A stretch of DNA of 64,000 nucleotides from UBA5614 sp963667535 (lineage in GTDB: Bacteria > Cloacimonadota > Cloacimonadia > Cloacimonadales > Cloacimonadaceae). Where the stretch lies: NCBI GenBank assembly GCA_963667535.2, contig CAXXDU010000002.1, forward strand, positions 2,542,001 to 2,606,000, written 5' to 3'. The position numbers and the translations under genes were made by a program. The first letter of the stretch is position 1, and the number at the start of each line of letters is the position of its first letter. Under the pieces are notes generated by a model that had not been told where the DNA came from, did no database searches, and was given only the letters and a program-made list of their open reading frames with translations. Shown in pieces: positions 27,467 through 35,832 of the stretch.

Positions 27467-27945
27467 TAGTCCTCCTTAGTCAGGTTATCAGGTAAAGCCT
27501 GCATCATCTGAATGATATAATCAGGTGAACCCCAAAGAATAAAACGTGCCTTCCCTGTCTCGGAATTAAAGGAATATTGAAATCTTGTATCGTTTCTGCC
27601 GGATTTGTACTGGTTTACGATACCTAATAAGGCTGAGGATACGTTTTGTGCTTCAACAGAGCCGGAGAATTTACAATCCACAATTGTACAAATTTGGCAG
27701 CCCACTTCCGGAGTATTCTGCTTGCCGGATAGAAACTCCACAACACCGTTATCCCAGGTTGACTTCAGTTCATTAGCCACTTCCGGATTTCCCAGCATGG
27801 TTTGCAAATCAGTTCTTTGGATACGCCATTCACCGCCGATTTTTGTACCTTTCAAGGTTCCGGCTTTCAGGTATCTGCGGATGGTGCGTGGATGCAAGGA
27901 AAGCATGGCAGCCGTTTCATCGATATTAAGAATGTCTTTATCCAT
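27466..27945 (-). CDS. Excisionase/MerR-type HTH DNA-binding protein
   Basis: A 159-residue protein. Residues 5-50 (LNIDETAAMLSLHPRTIRRYLKAGTLKGTKIGGEWRI pattern) are a clear excisionase-family winged HTH. The C-terminal 100 residues, with three cysteines in VGCQICTIVDC and a following alpha/beta region, match nothing I know. It is coupled by TAATG overlap to the metallopeptidase gene, suggesting a regulator and its target or an operon of joint function. No phage or integrase gene is near, so it is not an obvious excisionase. Confidence 0.72.
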   Translation of the reverse strand: MDKDILNIDETAAMLSLHPRTIRRYLKAGTLKGTKIGGEWRIQRTDLQTMLGNPEVANELKSTWDNGVVEFLSGKQNTPEVGCQICTIVDCKFSGSVEAQNVSSALLGIVNQYKSGRNDTRFQYSFNSETGKARFILWGSPDYIIQMMQALPDNLTKED

Positions 27946-28072
27946 AATGCGTACCTCTTACTGTCCATCAAAGTACACGTTGTCATATTTTGTCAAGTAT
28001 TATTACATATCAGGTACCATAATACTTATCTTTCAATCTCTAACAAATAGATTATGCTTTGAGATTGACAAA

Positions 28073-28108
28073 TAAAAAAAGCACAGCATAAAGCTGTGCT
28101 TTTTTTAA
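28073..28108. terminator. Bidirectional rho-independent terminator
   Basis: AGCACAGC/GCTGTGCT stem with an ATAAA loop (28080-28100), flanked by seven A residues on the left and eight T residues on the right. It ends the minus-strand sorting-domain gene 18 bases downstream of its stop. Confidence 0.85.
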
Positions 28109-28125
28109 TAGATTCGGTTTTATGT

Positions 28126-29157
28126 CTATTTGAGCAGACTGAAGTGTGTGGTTTCCACTATCCTGTTATCGCAAAGCAAACGGACGGTATATACTCCTGA
28201 TGAAGTGTCCTTATCCGGTTGCCAGCGCAGTAATCCCTCTTTGGGAAACTTCAGTTCAGTCACAAACTGACCCTTAGCATTATAGATTTTAAGTTTTGCC
28301 TGCCTGGATTTCTTCATATTCTTAGGAAGCTGGAAGCACAAATCAGAATTTTGTTTCTGATTAAATGGCACAGGATAGATTTTGAGACCTGTATTTGCGA
28401 CAGGTAAAGCCGTAGGGTCTTCGTTAGCTACTACAGAGATTGGAATATCAATCTGAGTTGTCTCATTAATCTGTACCCCGGTTTGGGTAGTATAAACCAG
28501 ATCATGCCACAATTCAGGATAATGTGCATATATAGTATAACTGCAGCAATAGGTCGTCACCTGAGCTATACCATTGATGTCAGTTATTATATAACCGCCT
28601 GGAGAAACAATCAGGTGAACATTAGGTATAGGATTACCGAACTGGTCATGACAATAAACTCTTAGTGTTCCTCTGGATTGCGGAAAGTAAGGATACAATC
28701 CGGGAGTAGGTGGAGTTTCCATTGCCCAATACCAGGAGCCCATATCAGCAGAGGAGTAACAATGCACATACGAATTACCGGGTCCAGGAAAACCTTCAAA
28801 TTGTTCTCCTTCGTAATAATATTCACCGCTATTAATCAATGAAACGCTGATTGGACCTCCTTCCCAGGAATTATATATCAGAGGTGGGTTTAATTCACTC
28901 ATGTTGATTACTAACGGGCTGCCATAAGTTAAGGAATCGGTGGTATTAGGAATAACAGCGGTCAGTCCATTATAAGTGAATTGAATATTACTAAGCGGAA
29001 TATCGGGTGGATTATTTGGATAACTTGGGCAGAGTTCAACAAGCATTTCGTTTTCTGCATTAAGCCAATATTCCGATACTATCAAAAAGCCCATGGGATT
29101 AGCTATCAGAAATAGATAGCAACTAAGTAGAAAAGAACATATAAACAGACGTTTCAT
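28126..29157 (-). CDS. Secreted protein with C-terminal sorting domain
   Basis: A 343-residue protein with a signal peptide (MKRLFICSFLLSCYLFLIANP), an N-terminal region of about 150 residues of unknown type, a carboxypeptidase-regulatory-like Ig domain (GTLRVYCHDQFGNPIPNVHLIVSPGG pattern, about 165-230), and a C-terminal sorting-domain-like region (IYPVPFNQK, LKIYNAKGQFVTEL, SGVYTVRLL, ending HFSLLK). Likely exported to the cell surface by the type IX-like route. Transcribed alone, with its own terminator. Confidence 0.75.
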   Translation of the reverse strand: MKRLFICSFLLSCYLFLIANPMGFLIVSEYWLNAENEMLVELCPSYPNNPPDIPLSNIQFTYNGLTAVIPNTTDSLTYGSPLVINMSELNPPLIYNSWEGGPISVSLINSGEYYYEGEQFEGFPGPGNSYVHCYSSADMGSWYWAMETPPTPGLYPYFPQSRGTLRVYCHDQFGNPIPNVHLIVSPGGYIITDINGIAQVTTYCCSYTIYAHYPELWHDLVYTTQTGVQINETTQIDIPISVVANEDPTALPVANTGLKIYPVPFNQKQNSDLCFQLPKNMKKSRQAKLKIYNAKGQFVTELKFPKEGLLRWQPDKDTSSGVYTVRLLCDNRIVETTHFSLLK

Positions 29158-29395
29158 AATGACACCTCACATGCATTGATATGTAAAACACACATAAAAC
29201 ATATTTTCCTCCTGCTCTTTCCAATGTCAAGCGAAATATGCACAATTTCAGTAATTTAGGAATCTTTTTATTATAGCCGATAAAGTACAGATACTCAGAG
29301 AAGAATTGAAGAGCTTAAATGAAACCTGGAAAGGATTATTGGGGCTCTGTTTTGCTTAACAATTGATAGATACATCGTGATAGATAACTTCTGAC

Positions 29396-29636
29396 CTGCA
29401 TAAAGAGGCTGTGCAAAAATGAGTAAGCGTATAGCTGGAGTTTAAAATTCCCTCGTATCGTGAAACATAGATACCATTGAAAAGGGAATTTCAGACTTCA
29501 GCTAAAATCTTTACAGATATCGCATTCTGAAGTCCGATTTGCCCAAACACAAAGATGTCTGCTAAGAGCTAAAAAGGGCAAATTGAACTCCGGCAATGCT
29601 CTTCCTTTTGTATTTTCGCACAACCTCTTAATGCAG
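29396..29636. mobile_element. MITE, 241 bp, copy A
   Basis: Terminal inverted repeats of 25 bp at 29396-29420 and 29612-29636 match at 22 of 25 positions (outer part CTGCATWAAGAGG, inner part TGTGCRAAAAT). The interior has nested inverted arms (GGAGTTTAAAATTCCC against GGGAATTTCAGACTTC; GAAGTCCGATTTGCCC against GGGCAAATTGAACTCC) but no coding capacity. Such ends resemble DDE transposon termini, so it is probably a non-autonomous derivative. Confidence 0.72.
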
Positions 29637-29732
29637 AACTACATCCTCCTATCCATAAAATTTTCAAATCTTTTCAATTCCCTTCTTGAATACTGCCTTA
29701 TTCTTACTCTTTGGAATATTATTTGACGGTAG

Positions 29733-29820
29733 GGGTCTGCAGGGAGTCATCAGGGAGTCTGCAGGGACTATAGTCCCAAATGACTCCCTGAAGATTCTCA
29801 ATAAAACCTCTGTGTTAAAC
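29733..29820. repeat. Dispersed hairpin repeat, copy 1
   Basis: TAGGGGTCTGCAGGGAGTC, then CATCAGGGAGTCTGCAGGG, and the complementary AATGACTCCCTGAAG form a stem around ACTATAGT. A second copy of the same block is at about 52365-52450 with similar 3' flank. Confidence 0.65.
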
Positions 29821-30060
29821 ATGAATGATACAATGGGTATATTGGCAATTAATAACGTGAATGTAAAGAATACTAAATGGGATGTTGTCCTGTCTTTAAT
29901 CATGCCAATGCCATAGACATCGATGTATAAATATTCAAACCTGCCTGAAGGCAGAACTACATCCCTTGTTCTATTATTAGTTTGGATAATCTTGCAGATT
30001 TGGATACCAGTACTACACTAACCCTCCAGGTAATCAGTCTTACTACTATCTTAGTAGTTG

Positions 30061-30100
30061 CCTGCTTGTTCCTTAGTGCTTGCACTAAGGAACAAGCAGG
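30061..30100. repeat. Perfect 18-bp hairpin
   Basis: CCTGCTTGTTCCTTAGTG and its exact reverse complement are separated by four bases (CTTG). There is no T-run and no gene reading into it, so a simple terminator is unlikely. Confidence 0.7.
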
Positions 30101-30186
30101 AGAGTATTGATTTATAAGCAGTTACGATTTCGAGGAGGAAAGGTCATACAATTGCGTATTACGAATAAAGATAAGTGATTATGTGA

Positions 30187-30436
30187 TCAAATGATTAAGT
30201 GATAAGGTAGGTGTAACCGATTCTTAAGAATGAAACTTGAAAAAAATACAAAGCCCGGATTCATATACGGGAACGGCCTGTCCATCAGAGCTTTGAACTG
30301 GGAATTTACATGACCCATATACACAGGCGTGCCAAAAACTACAAAATCAGCGCTATTGATTTCATCATAAATCTGCTGCATTTCATCTTTCTGAGCACAG
30401 CCAATATTAGTTCTGCAATTTGTATCAAATAGTTTA
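30187..30436 (-). pseudogene. Remnant of a flavodoxin/FMN-reductase-type gene
   Basis: The frame reads LKLFDTNCRTNIGCAQKDEM, then IYDEINSADFVVFGTPVYMG and VNSQFKALMDR, which match the central part (substrate loop and TPVYMG flavin-binding strand) of NADPH-dependent FMN reductase/iron-sulfur flavoproteins. The N-terminal flavin-binding third is missing (in-frame stop just upstream at about 30440), and after PFPYMNPGF the sequence loses similarity and runs into unrelated residues. This is a decayed fragment. Confidence 0.65.
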
Positions 30437-30517
30437 AGAAATTATTGCTTGACTCTATTACAATGCCGATGATTATGATTTTGAAGTATTTTAATAATGA
30501 TAGATGAGAGGTGTAAA

Positions 30518-30955
30518 TTGAACAAAACCATCATGCTGTTATTGTCATTATTTACTCTGACAATGCTATGTTCTTGTTTGGAAGCAGAGACATTATCGAA
30601 TGCTGCTTATGCTCAAAGTGTATATGAAAAAATGTACACAGGAGATTTAAGCGTGATTGAGCAGATTGACTGGCAGCACCTTACAATACTGACTAATGAT
30701 TACGGAAGTGATTATCAGAGTCTGGAAAATGCAGAGCAGCAAAACTTTTTTAAGGAATACTTTATTACTAAATTTGGTTCTCTTTGTGATAATGCTGGTC
30801 TTATACCACAATTCCTGTTGGACTGGAGAGTAGCCGCCAATAATGAAGATTCTTTGACAGTGTGTGCTGACTTTTATGTGGATTATCTGTATTTGAGTTT
30901 CAAAAAAGACGGAGATAAGATTTTACTTGATAGCATATATGTAGAGAAATTGTAA
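30518..30955 (+). CDS. Small lipoprotein, unknown
   Basis: About 145 residues. The frame opens at ATG 30497, but a GAGAGGTG ribosome-binding site lies four bases before TTG 30518, giving (M)NKTIMLLLSLFTLTMLCSC, a lipoprotein signal with lipobox LCSC. The mature part is acidic with a possible compact alpha/beta fold and no family I recognise. Flanked by debris, so perhaps a cargo gene of the accessory region. Confidence 0.6.
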   Translation: MNKTIMLLLSLFTLTMLCSCLEAETLSNAAYAQSVYEKMYTGDLSVIEQIDWQHLTILTNDYGSDYQSLENAEQQNFFKEYFITKFGSLCDNAGLIPQFLLDWRVAANNEDSLTVCADFYVDYLYLSFKKDGDKILLDSIYVEKL

Positions 30956-31183
30956 ATTCTAAATAGAACCTGATCTTAAGAATTCATTTTGCACTTTGCA
31001 ACTTCCAATTCATATAGCAAGAGCTGGATTGATTTAGCACGATATAAGAAACAATCTACCAAATCGTATATCAAGATAGGTTGCAAAGCCTTCATGGGAA
31101 ATCTATTGACTTAAATCGCAGGATATACTCTCATGATTTTGTCCCTTTTGGATACAGAAAAACTAAGTTTAAGAGGCTTTGGC

Positions 31184-31528
31184 ATGAAGAAGAATATTAT
31201 ACAATTAATTCTTGTACACCGCGCTATTAATGATGTTGGCGTTTACAAAAACTGGGATAAATTTCAGCTCTTTGTTGTGGAAGGCTGTATAGAATTTGTT
31301 ATCGACGGTATAGAAGTCCATATCAGGGAAGAAGTTACCCTGGAAATCAAGAATATTTATCCTGATGACAATATCAAAAATTATGTCACAGTGACATTTA
31401 ATGCTCCAGACCGTTATTTATGTAAAGTTGTGGAAAACGGAGATATCAGGCAAGACAGAGAAGAAAATGCCTGTAATGCCTTTATGCTAATCAAAAGCTT
31501 TATGTTGCCACCCGGTACGTACTATTAA
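31184..31528 (+). CDS. Hypothetical small protein
   Basis: A reading frame from ATG 31184 (MKKNIIQLILVHRAIND; an upstream ATG at 31133 adds 17 residues) encodes about 114 residues with a beta-rich middle (CIEFVIDGIEVHIREEVTLEI) and no known motif. It ends about 60 bases before manA on the same strand. It may be a real small gene, but there is no clear ribosome-binding site, so I hold it at moderate confidence. Confidence 0.4.
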   Translation: MKKNIIQLILVHRAINDVGVYKNWDKFQLFVVEGCIEFVIDGIEVHIREEVTLEIKNIYPDDNIKNYVTVTFNAPDRYLCKVVENGDIRQDREENACNAFMLIKSFMLPPGTYY

Positions 31529-31588
31529 TCATTGACTAAAACAAACCCCCAAAAAAGAGTCATCAGCAAATTAGTATCTGAGGTGCAA

Positions 31589-32797
31589 ATGAACATATTG
31601 CGCATGATTAATCCTGTGCAGGCATATGCCTGGGGTTCAAAGACTTTCATTAGTGGATTACTGGGTAAAACTGAAGGCACAGACACTCCGCAGGCTGAGC
31701 TTTGGCTGGGAGCACATCCCAAGGCTTCTTCTCTGATACAGAACGGTGATATCCAGGTAAACCTGAGTTATATCATTGCTGAAGACCCTTGTGATTTTTT
31801 GGGCAGTATTATTACACGCACATATTGCGACCAATTGCCTTTTCTGCTCAAAGTCCTGGCTGCTGAAGCACCTCTTTCCATCCAAGCTCATCCCAATCAG
31901 AAACAAGCCAAAGATGGGTTTGCCCACGAAGAAAAGCTGTGTATTCCGATTGATGCAGCCAACCGTAATTATAAAGATGCCAATCACAAACCTGAGCTGA
32001 TAGTTGCTTTAACGTCTTTTACCGCTATGTGCGGATTCAGGGCATATCCTGAGCTGGAAACCTATTTAAAGAAATATCTGGCAGGATTTAATGAAAAGAG
32101 TCTCGAAGATTTCCTGAGGCAACCAAATCAGCAAAACCTGAAGGATTTCTTTGCAACTCTGCTCAATCTGTCATTAGCAGAACGCCAGAAGCTAATCTCT
32201 GATTACATGAGCAATATTGCTCATACTCTCACGGAAACAGAACAGGAAAAACTAATAAAACAATGGTCCATTGAATTAAACCGTTTATATCCGGACGATA
32301 TCGGAGTCCTCTCCCCTATATTGCTCAATATCATTGAATTGAAACCCTTTGAGGCTTTGTATCTGGAAGCCGGAGTTTTGCATTCTTATCTGCATGGCGC
32401 CGGGATGGAAATCATGGCTAACAGCGATAATGTGCTCAGAGGCGGTCTTACTCCCAAACACATAGATGCTGAAGAGCTGGTCAATGTACTGGATTTCCTG
32501 CCCGGAGACATTCATCCGATTCAGCCTGAACAAACTTCCAATACAGAATTTATGTATCATACTCCAGCCCTTGAATTCACATTGTCAACCATAAAGCATG
32601 ACACAGAAATGTATACAGAAATCCCGTTTGCCTGTAGTCCTGAAATCCTCTTTTGCTTTGAAGGCAGGTTTGTGATTGAAAATTGCAGCCAGTTTCTCAC
32701 TCTGGAAAAAGGACAATCTCTCTTTGTACCTTTTGAGGTGGACGGTTACACTGTGCAGGGCAAAGGCATTATATTCCGTGCAAGATGTAATTTGTAG
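31589..32797 (+). CDS. manA: Mannose-6-phosphate isomerase, class I
   Basis: Interconverts mannose-6-phosphate and fructose-6-phosphate, feeding GDP-mannose for glycans. About 402 residues with the class I signatures: NPVQAYAWGSK at the N-terminus, PLSIQAHPNQKQAKDGF (zinc ligands Q and H), NHKPELIVAL (ligand E), and YLEAGVLHSYLHGAGMEIMANSDNVLRGGLTPKH-type cupin motif with the remaining histidine and catalytic arginine. The frame opens at 31532, but GAGGTG lies four bases before ATG 31589, which starts MNILRMINPVQAYAWG as in the family. Confidence 0.92.
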   Translation: MNILRMINPVQAYAWGSKTFISGLLGKTEGTDTPQAELWLGAHPKASSLIQNGDIQVNLSYIIAEDPCDFLGSIITRTYCDQLPFLLKVLAAEAPLSIQAHPNQKQAKDGFAHEEKLCIPIDAANRNYKDANHKPELIVALTSFTAMCGFRAYPELETYLKKYLAGFNEKSLEDFLRQPNQQNLKDFFATLLNLSLAERQKLISDYMSNIAHTLTETEQEKLIKQWSIELNRLYPDDIGVLSPILLNIIELKPFEALYLEAGVLHSYLHGAGMEIMANSDNVLRGGLTPKHIDAEELVNVLDFLPGDIHPIQPEQTSNTEFMYHTPALEFTLSTIKHDTEMYTEIPFACSPEILFCFEGRFVIENCSQFLTLEKGQSLFVPFEVDGYTVQGKGIIFRARCNL

Positions 32798-32987
32798 TTC
32801 ATTTTTAACGCAAAGACGCAAAGAATATTTTTACGCTGAGATCCAAAGGATATAAATCCAGTCATCCCGTACTTGATACGGGATCCAGTTCCTCAGAAAG
32901 TGAAACGAAGTGAAGCGATACGATGCAGCAATACTTTATCACTCAATCACCTAATCACCTAATCACCTAACCACTTAATCACTTATT
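32798..32987. repeat. Palindromic repeat module followed by 8-bp tandem array
   Basis: TCCCGTACTTGATACGGGA palindrome (about 32866-32884), a GAAACGAAGTGAAGCGATACGATGCAGC module (about 32901-32929), then five YTAATCAC-type units (32943-32982) ending five bases before the ATG of the next gene. The same order of parts recurs at 53156-53346. Confidence 0.7.
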
Positions 32988-33806
32988 ATGATGTATCTAC
33001 TGCTTGCCATCCTTAGCTCTGTTTTAATCGGCAATCTACTGGTAGTATTTTCCAAAGATAAAAGCAGTGATATCCGGATTATCTTTCTGGGAAATTATCT
33101 TGTAGCTTCACTTTTTAGCTTGAGCATTGCTCTTCCTCAAGGGCTTGTCTTTAACTCATTTGACATTTGGTTCGGAGCTTTGGCAGGTCTGCTGTTTCTG
33201 GCTAATTTTATCGCTTATCAAAAGAACATCAGCATCAATGGACTTTCCCTCAGTGTTGGAACCATGCGGGTTTCTGTCATTATCCCGATTCTGGTTGCGG
33301 TTGCCTGCTTTTCAGACAGAATAAGTCTGGTTCATGTACTCGGAATTACGATTATTGTAACTGCCTTTGGATATATAGCAGATACAAAAACTCTCAAAAA
33401 CTTGATTTGGCTGTTATTTCTTTTTCTGATAAGTGGAGTTACTGAATCTACCCTGAAGATATACAATGAATTGGGAAGAGCCAATCAAAGTCCCTTTCTC
33501 TTTGTTATCTTTACTTCCGCCGGATTATTTACCTTATTATGGATTGTCTTAGAGAAAAGAAAGCTACACCTGAAAAGCTTACTCTATGGCTTTCTTTTGG
33601 GAATACCTAATCAAATGAGTTCACTCTTCTTTCTCAAAGGGTTAAAGACAGTTTCTGCTACGGTTGCTTATCCGTTTTACACTTCTGGAATTGTAATAAT
33701 CAGTGTCTTGTGTGACATTTTTATCTGGAAAAAAGTATTTACAATGAAGCAGAGGATAGCGCTGATGTTGCTGATAGTGGGAATTGTAATCATTAGCTTT
33801 AGATAA
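32988..33806 (+). CDS. EamA-like membrane transporter
   Basis: A 272-residue hydrophobic protein with about nine or ten membrane segments in a DMT-like layout: short N-terminal segment, GLSLSVGTMRVSVIIPILVAV mid-protein, and a C-terminal helix ending in arginine. Probably an inner-membrane metabolite transporter; the substrate is unknown. There is no clear ribosome-binding site, since the 8-bp repeat array runs to within five bases of the start. Repeat-number change there could alter expression (inference). Confidence 0.72.
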   Translation: MMYLLLAILSSVLIGNLLVVFSKDKSSDIRIIFLGNYLVASLFSLSIALPQGLVFNSFDIWFGALAGLLFLANFIAYQKNISINGLSLSVGTMRVSVIIPILVAVACFSDRISLVHVLGITIIVTAFGYIADTKTLKNLIWLLFLFLISGVTESTLKIYNELGRANQSPFLFVIFTSAGLFTLLWIVLEKRKLHLKSLLYGFLLGIPNQMSSLFFLKGLKTVSATVAYPFYTSGIVIISVLCDIFIWKKVFTMKQRIALMLLIVGIVIISFR

Positions 33807-33847
33807 AACCTTGTTTTATGGTTTTGTGTATCTATGATGTCATTAGT

Positions 33848-34624
33848 TTAGAAGGGAATAATCCTATCCTTGTCATGCGAAGCTGATTTTGCAGGAAACG
33901 CTTTATATACAAGGGCTGTCTTGGCACATAGCTTTGCTTTAGGATTAGTAAGAATAGAAGCAATTAATTTATAATAACATAAATCCTGTTCAAATACGCC
34001 ACCCAGGCTGATTACTAAATACGGGTTGTAGCTAACAAAAAATATTGATTGCTTGTTCTGTTTGTACAATTCTGTAGCCTGATGCTCATAAATAGGGTCG
34101 GTTAGCGCTATTTTCCTGTAAACAATGCCGTTGTACTTAATATTAGCATAGAATTTGATTGTATCTTCAAATTCGCACAGATAAAATTCAAAAAAAGAAG
34201 GCTCGATTAATACAATGGAATGAAAGCCGGAAGTAACACACTGCATATCAGCTTTATTCAAAAGTCTTTTGGTATTGTAGAAAAGATAATTGCCTTTATA
34301 CAACAGACTCTTGGGCACATCTTTGTATTCTATAGTTTTAACCAGTTCCCACTGTTCATTAGCATTGTAATTCCAGTTCTCAATCTGATGAGGATTATCG
34401 ATTGTGGGTTCTACTTTCTGCATACTGATTCTGACTACGTCAAGTACTGCTGCTTCCCTGTACAACCCTTTTAACATTATATCTCTATGTGGCGTTGAAA
34501 AATGAGCAGCCTTGTTACTGGAGATAACCCTAACCCATTTACCGCTTTCCACATCATAGCCGGCAATGCAATAATTGCCAAACTTACGTGATTTTGCTAA
34601 AATCATAATGTCTTTGAATTGCAT
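33848..34624 (-). CDS. Dual OB-fold-like protein
   Basis: A 258-residue protein opening MQFKDIMILAKSRKFGNYCIAGYD and SGKWVRVIS, a pattern I associate with the dual OB-containing domain, and a second beta-rich half (residues about 120-230). Probably binds nucleic acid or a small ligand in the cytoplasm. Its start abuts the stop of the second DUF488 gene, and all three genes are tightly packed, so they should work together. I have no experimental function for this family to cite; the assignment is from pattern memory. Confidence 0.6.
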   Translation of the reverse strand: MQFKDIMILAKSRKFGNYCIAGYDVESGKWVRVISSNKAAHFSTPHRDIMLKGLYREAAVLDVVRISMQKVEPTIDNPHQIENWNYNANEQWELVKTIEYKDVPKSLLYKGNYLFYNTKRLLNKADMQCVTSGFHSIVLIEPSFFEFYLCEFEDTIKFYANIKYNGIVYRKIALTDPIYEHQATELYKQNKQSIFFVSYNPYLVISLGGVFEQDLCYYKLIASILTNPKAKLCAKTALVYKAFPAKSASHDKDRIIPF

Positions 34625-35064
34625 TACAAATCCTTAATAACTGAATCCTTTATGTGTGTTTTTAGATAGTTTGCTACTAAGCTCCTGTGGCATTGAATTG
34701 GTTTTTCTTCGCTACAAAGTAAGCATAAACTCGTAAACTTTCTGACTTTCTTGCTAAAGTCTTTCATACAGTTCCGTTGAGAAAGTAATTCTTCAAAATC
34801 AATTTTGTACTGTTCCCAGGAAATATCATTGTTTTGGTAGTTCTTTAGTATTTCTTTAGTCGGGGCAAAATCAGGATAGTGGATGTAATTGATTTTTCCT
34901 ATGGCATTGAGAAAGTAAGCTAAATCGTTCATTTTTGTAAAACCTGCCAATTGAGATGAGTTATTCAATCTGATATCAATTAGTACTTCCACATGATTAT
35001 CAATTAGTATTGAGAAAAACTCTTTAGCAGTTTTCTTAGTAAATCCGATAGTATATATAATCAT
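34624..35064 (-). CDS. DUF488-family protein (short)
   Basis: A 146-residue member of DUF488. It opens MIIYTIGFTKKTAKEFFSIL and VEVLIDIRLNNSSQ, and carries the signature CSEEKPIQCHRSLVANYL near the C-terminus, with two cysteines and a His-Arg pair that look like a redox or metal site. The function of DUF488 is not established. It lies one base after the longer DUF488 gene and shares a base with the OB-fold gene. Confidence 0.83.
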   Translation of the reverse strand: MIIYTIGFTKKTAKEFFSILIDNHVEVLIDIRLNNSSQLAGFTKMNDLAYFLNAIGKINYIHYPDFAPTKEILKNYQNNDISWEQYKIDFEELLSQRNCMKDFSKKVRKFTSLCLLCSEEKPIQCHRSLVANYLKTHIKDSVIKDL

Positions 35065-35679
35065 TTACTTCTCTTTGGTAACTTTGTGCGACATGCTGAT
35101 GTTTTGCAATCTGTATGCATCATCTAAAGAGACTGTCTCCTGAGCAAACAGGTCAATCTGGTCAGGGTCATCAACCTTGTTATATAAAGCCAATAGTCTC
35201 TCTTCGAGTTGGTTTTGACTTTCAAGATCAGATTCTGCATCTAAAATATGATTAACTAATATTCCTTTTGCTTTTAGTGCTCTTGAAATAAGCATGGCAC
35301 GATGGCAATCAATCGGGTCTTTCTCGCTGCACATCAAGGCAATCGAATAGCCTTGCTCAATCCCTTCCATAACCTGTTCCAGACCCTTGTTAAATTCCTT
35401 TGTCTGAGCAATAATACTATAATCAGTGTAGTTTCCCCGGGGATTTATATATGCAGTATTGTTATAATCAATGCCCAAGAGGTTGCCCATAAATATGTAA
35501 ATAATGTCTTCCTCTTTCAAACTCAGGCTTAGATTTTCTTTGTTAAAATGGCTGACATATCGGGAAAAAGGAATAAATCTTACATCAATAATGTAATCAA
35601 TACTGTGCAGCCTTAACATTTTCATAAACACGTTAAGCTCTCTATTAGAATGACCAACTGTATAAACACTATTTTTCAT
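35065..35679 (-). CDS. DUF488-family protein (long)
   Basis: A 204-residue DUF488 protein: VYTVGHSNRELNVFMKML at the N-terminus, IDVRFIPFSRYVSHFNKENL, and the same signature CSEKDPIDCHRAMLIS at about residues 120-135. A 60-residue tail rich in Glu/Leu extends beyond the short paralogue. First gene of the three-gene set. Two different DUF488 proteins side by side suggest a heterodimer or two substrate-specific forms. Confidence 0.83.
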   Translation of the reverse strand: MKNSVYTVGHSNRELNVFMKMLRLHSIDYIIDVRFIPFSRYVSHFNKENLSLSLKEEDIIYIFMGNLLGIDYNNTAYINPRGNYTDYSIIAQTKEFNKGLEQVMEGIEQGYSIALMCSEKDPIDCHRAMLISRALKAKGILVNHILDAESDLESQNQLEERLLALYNKVDDPDQIDLFAQETVSLDDAYRLQNISMSHKVTKEK

Positions 35680-35783
35680 AAGTATAAATAAATTGTAAAA
35701 GAGTTTTTTGTCAATAGATTTCGGTATCTTCTTATAAGCTCATTAGTAATATCGTAAGGTTCTAAATCACATAGTCTGTTTAT

Positions 35784-35814
35784 AAAAAAAAGGACTGGCT
35801 AAATAACCAGTCCT
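35784..35814 (-). terminator. Rho-independent terminator of tldD-tldE
   Basis: AGGACTGG/CCAGTCCT stem (35791-35814) followed on the minus strand by eight T residues. It lies about 20 bases after the tldE stop codon. Confidence 0.8.
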
Positions 35815-35832
35815 AATGTCTACAAGTAAAGA

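Larger units (their letters stand above)
29158..30186. other. Gene-free accessory region
   Basis: About one kilobase without a credible gene. It holds a MITE (29396-29636), a hairpin-rich repeat (29733-29820), a CCTGCCTGAAGGCAGAACTACA unit (about 29940-29961), an 18-bp perfect hairpin (30061-30100) and degenerate GTGATTAA units near 30175-30206. Open frames here are translations of these repeats. Confidence 0.65.

Noticed and set aside
27466..27945. Phage excisionase
   Set aside because: The HTH matches, but there is no integrase, att site or phage gene nearby, and the C-terminal domain is much longer than in Xis proteins.
29686..29916. 76-codon frame in accessory DNA
   Set aside because: Covers the dispersed hairpin repeat; no ribosome-binding site, no family.
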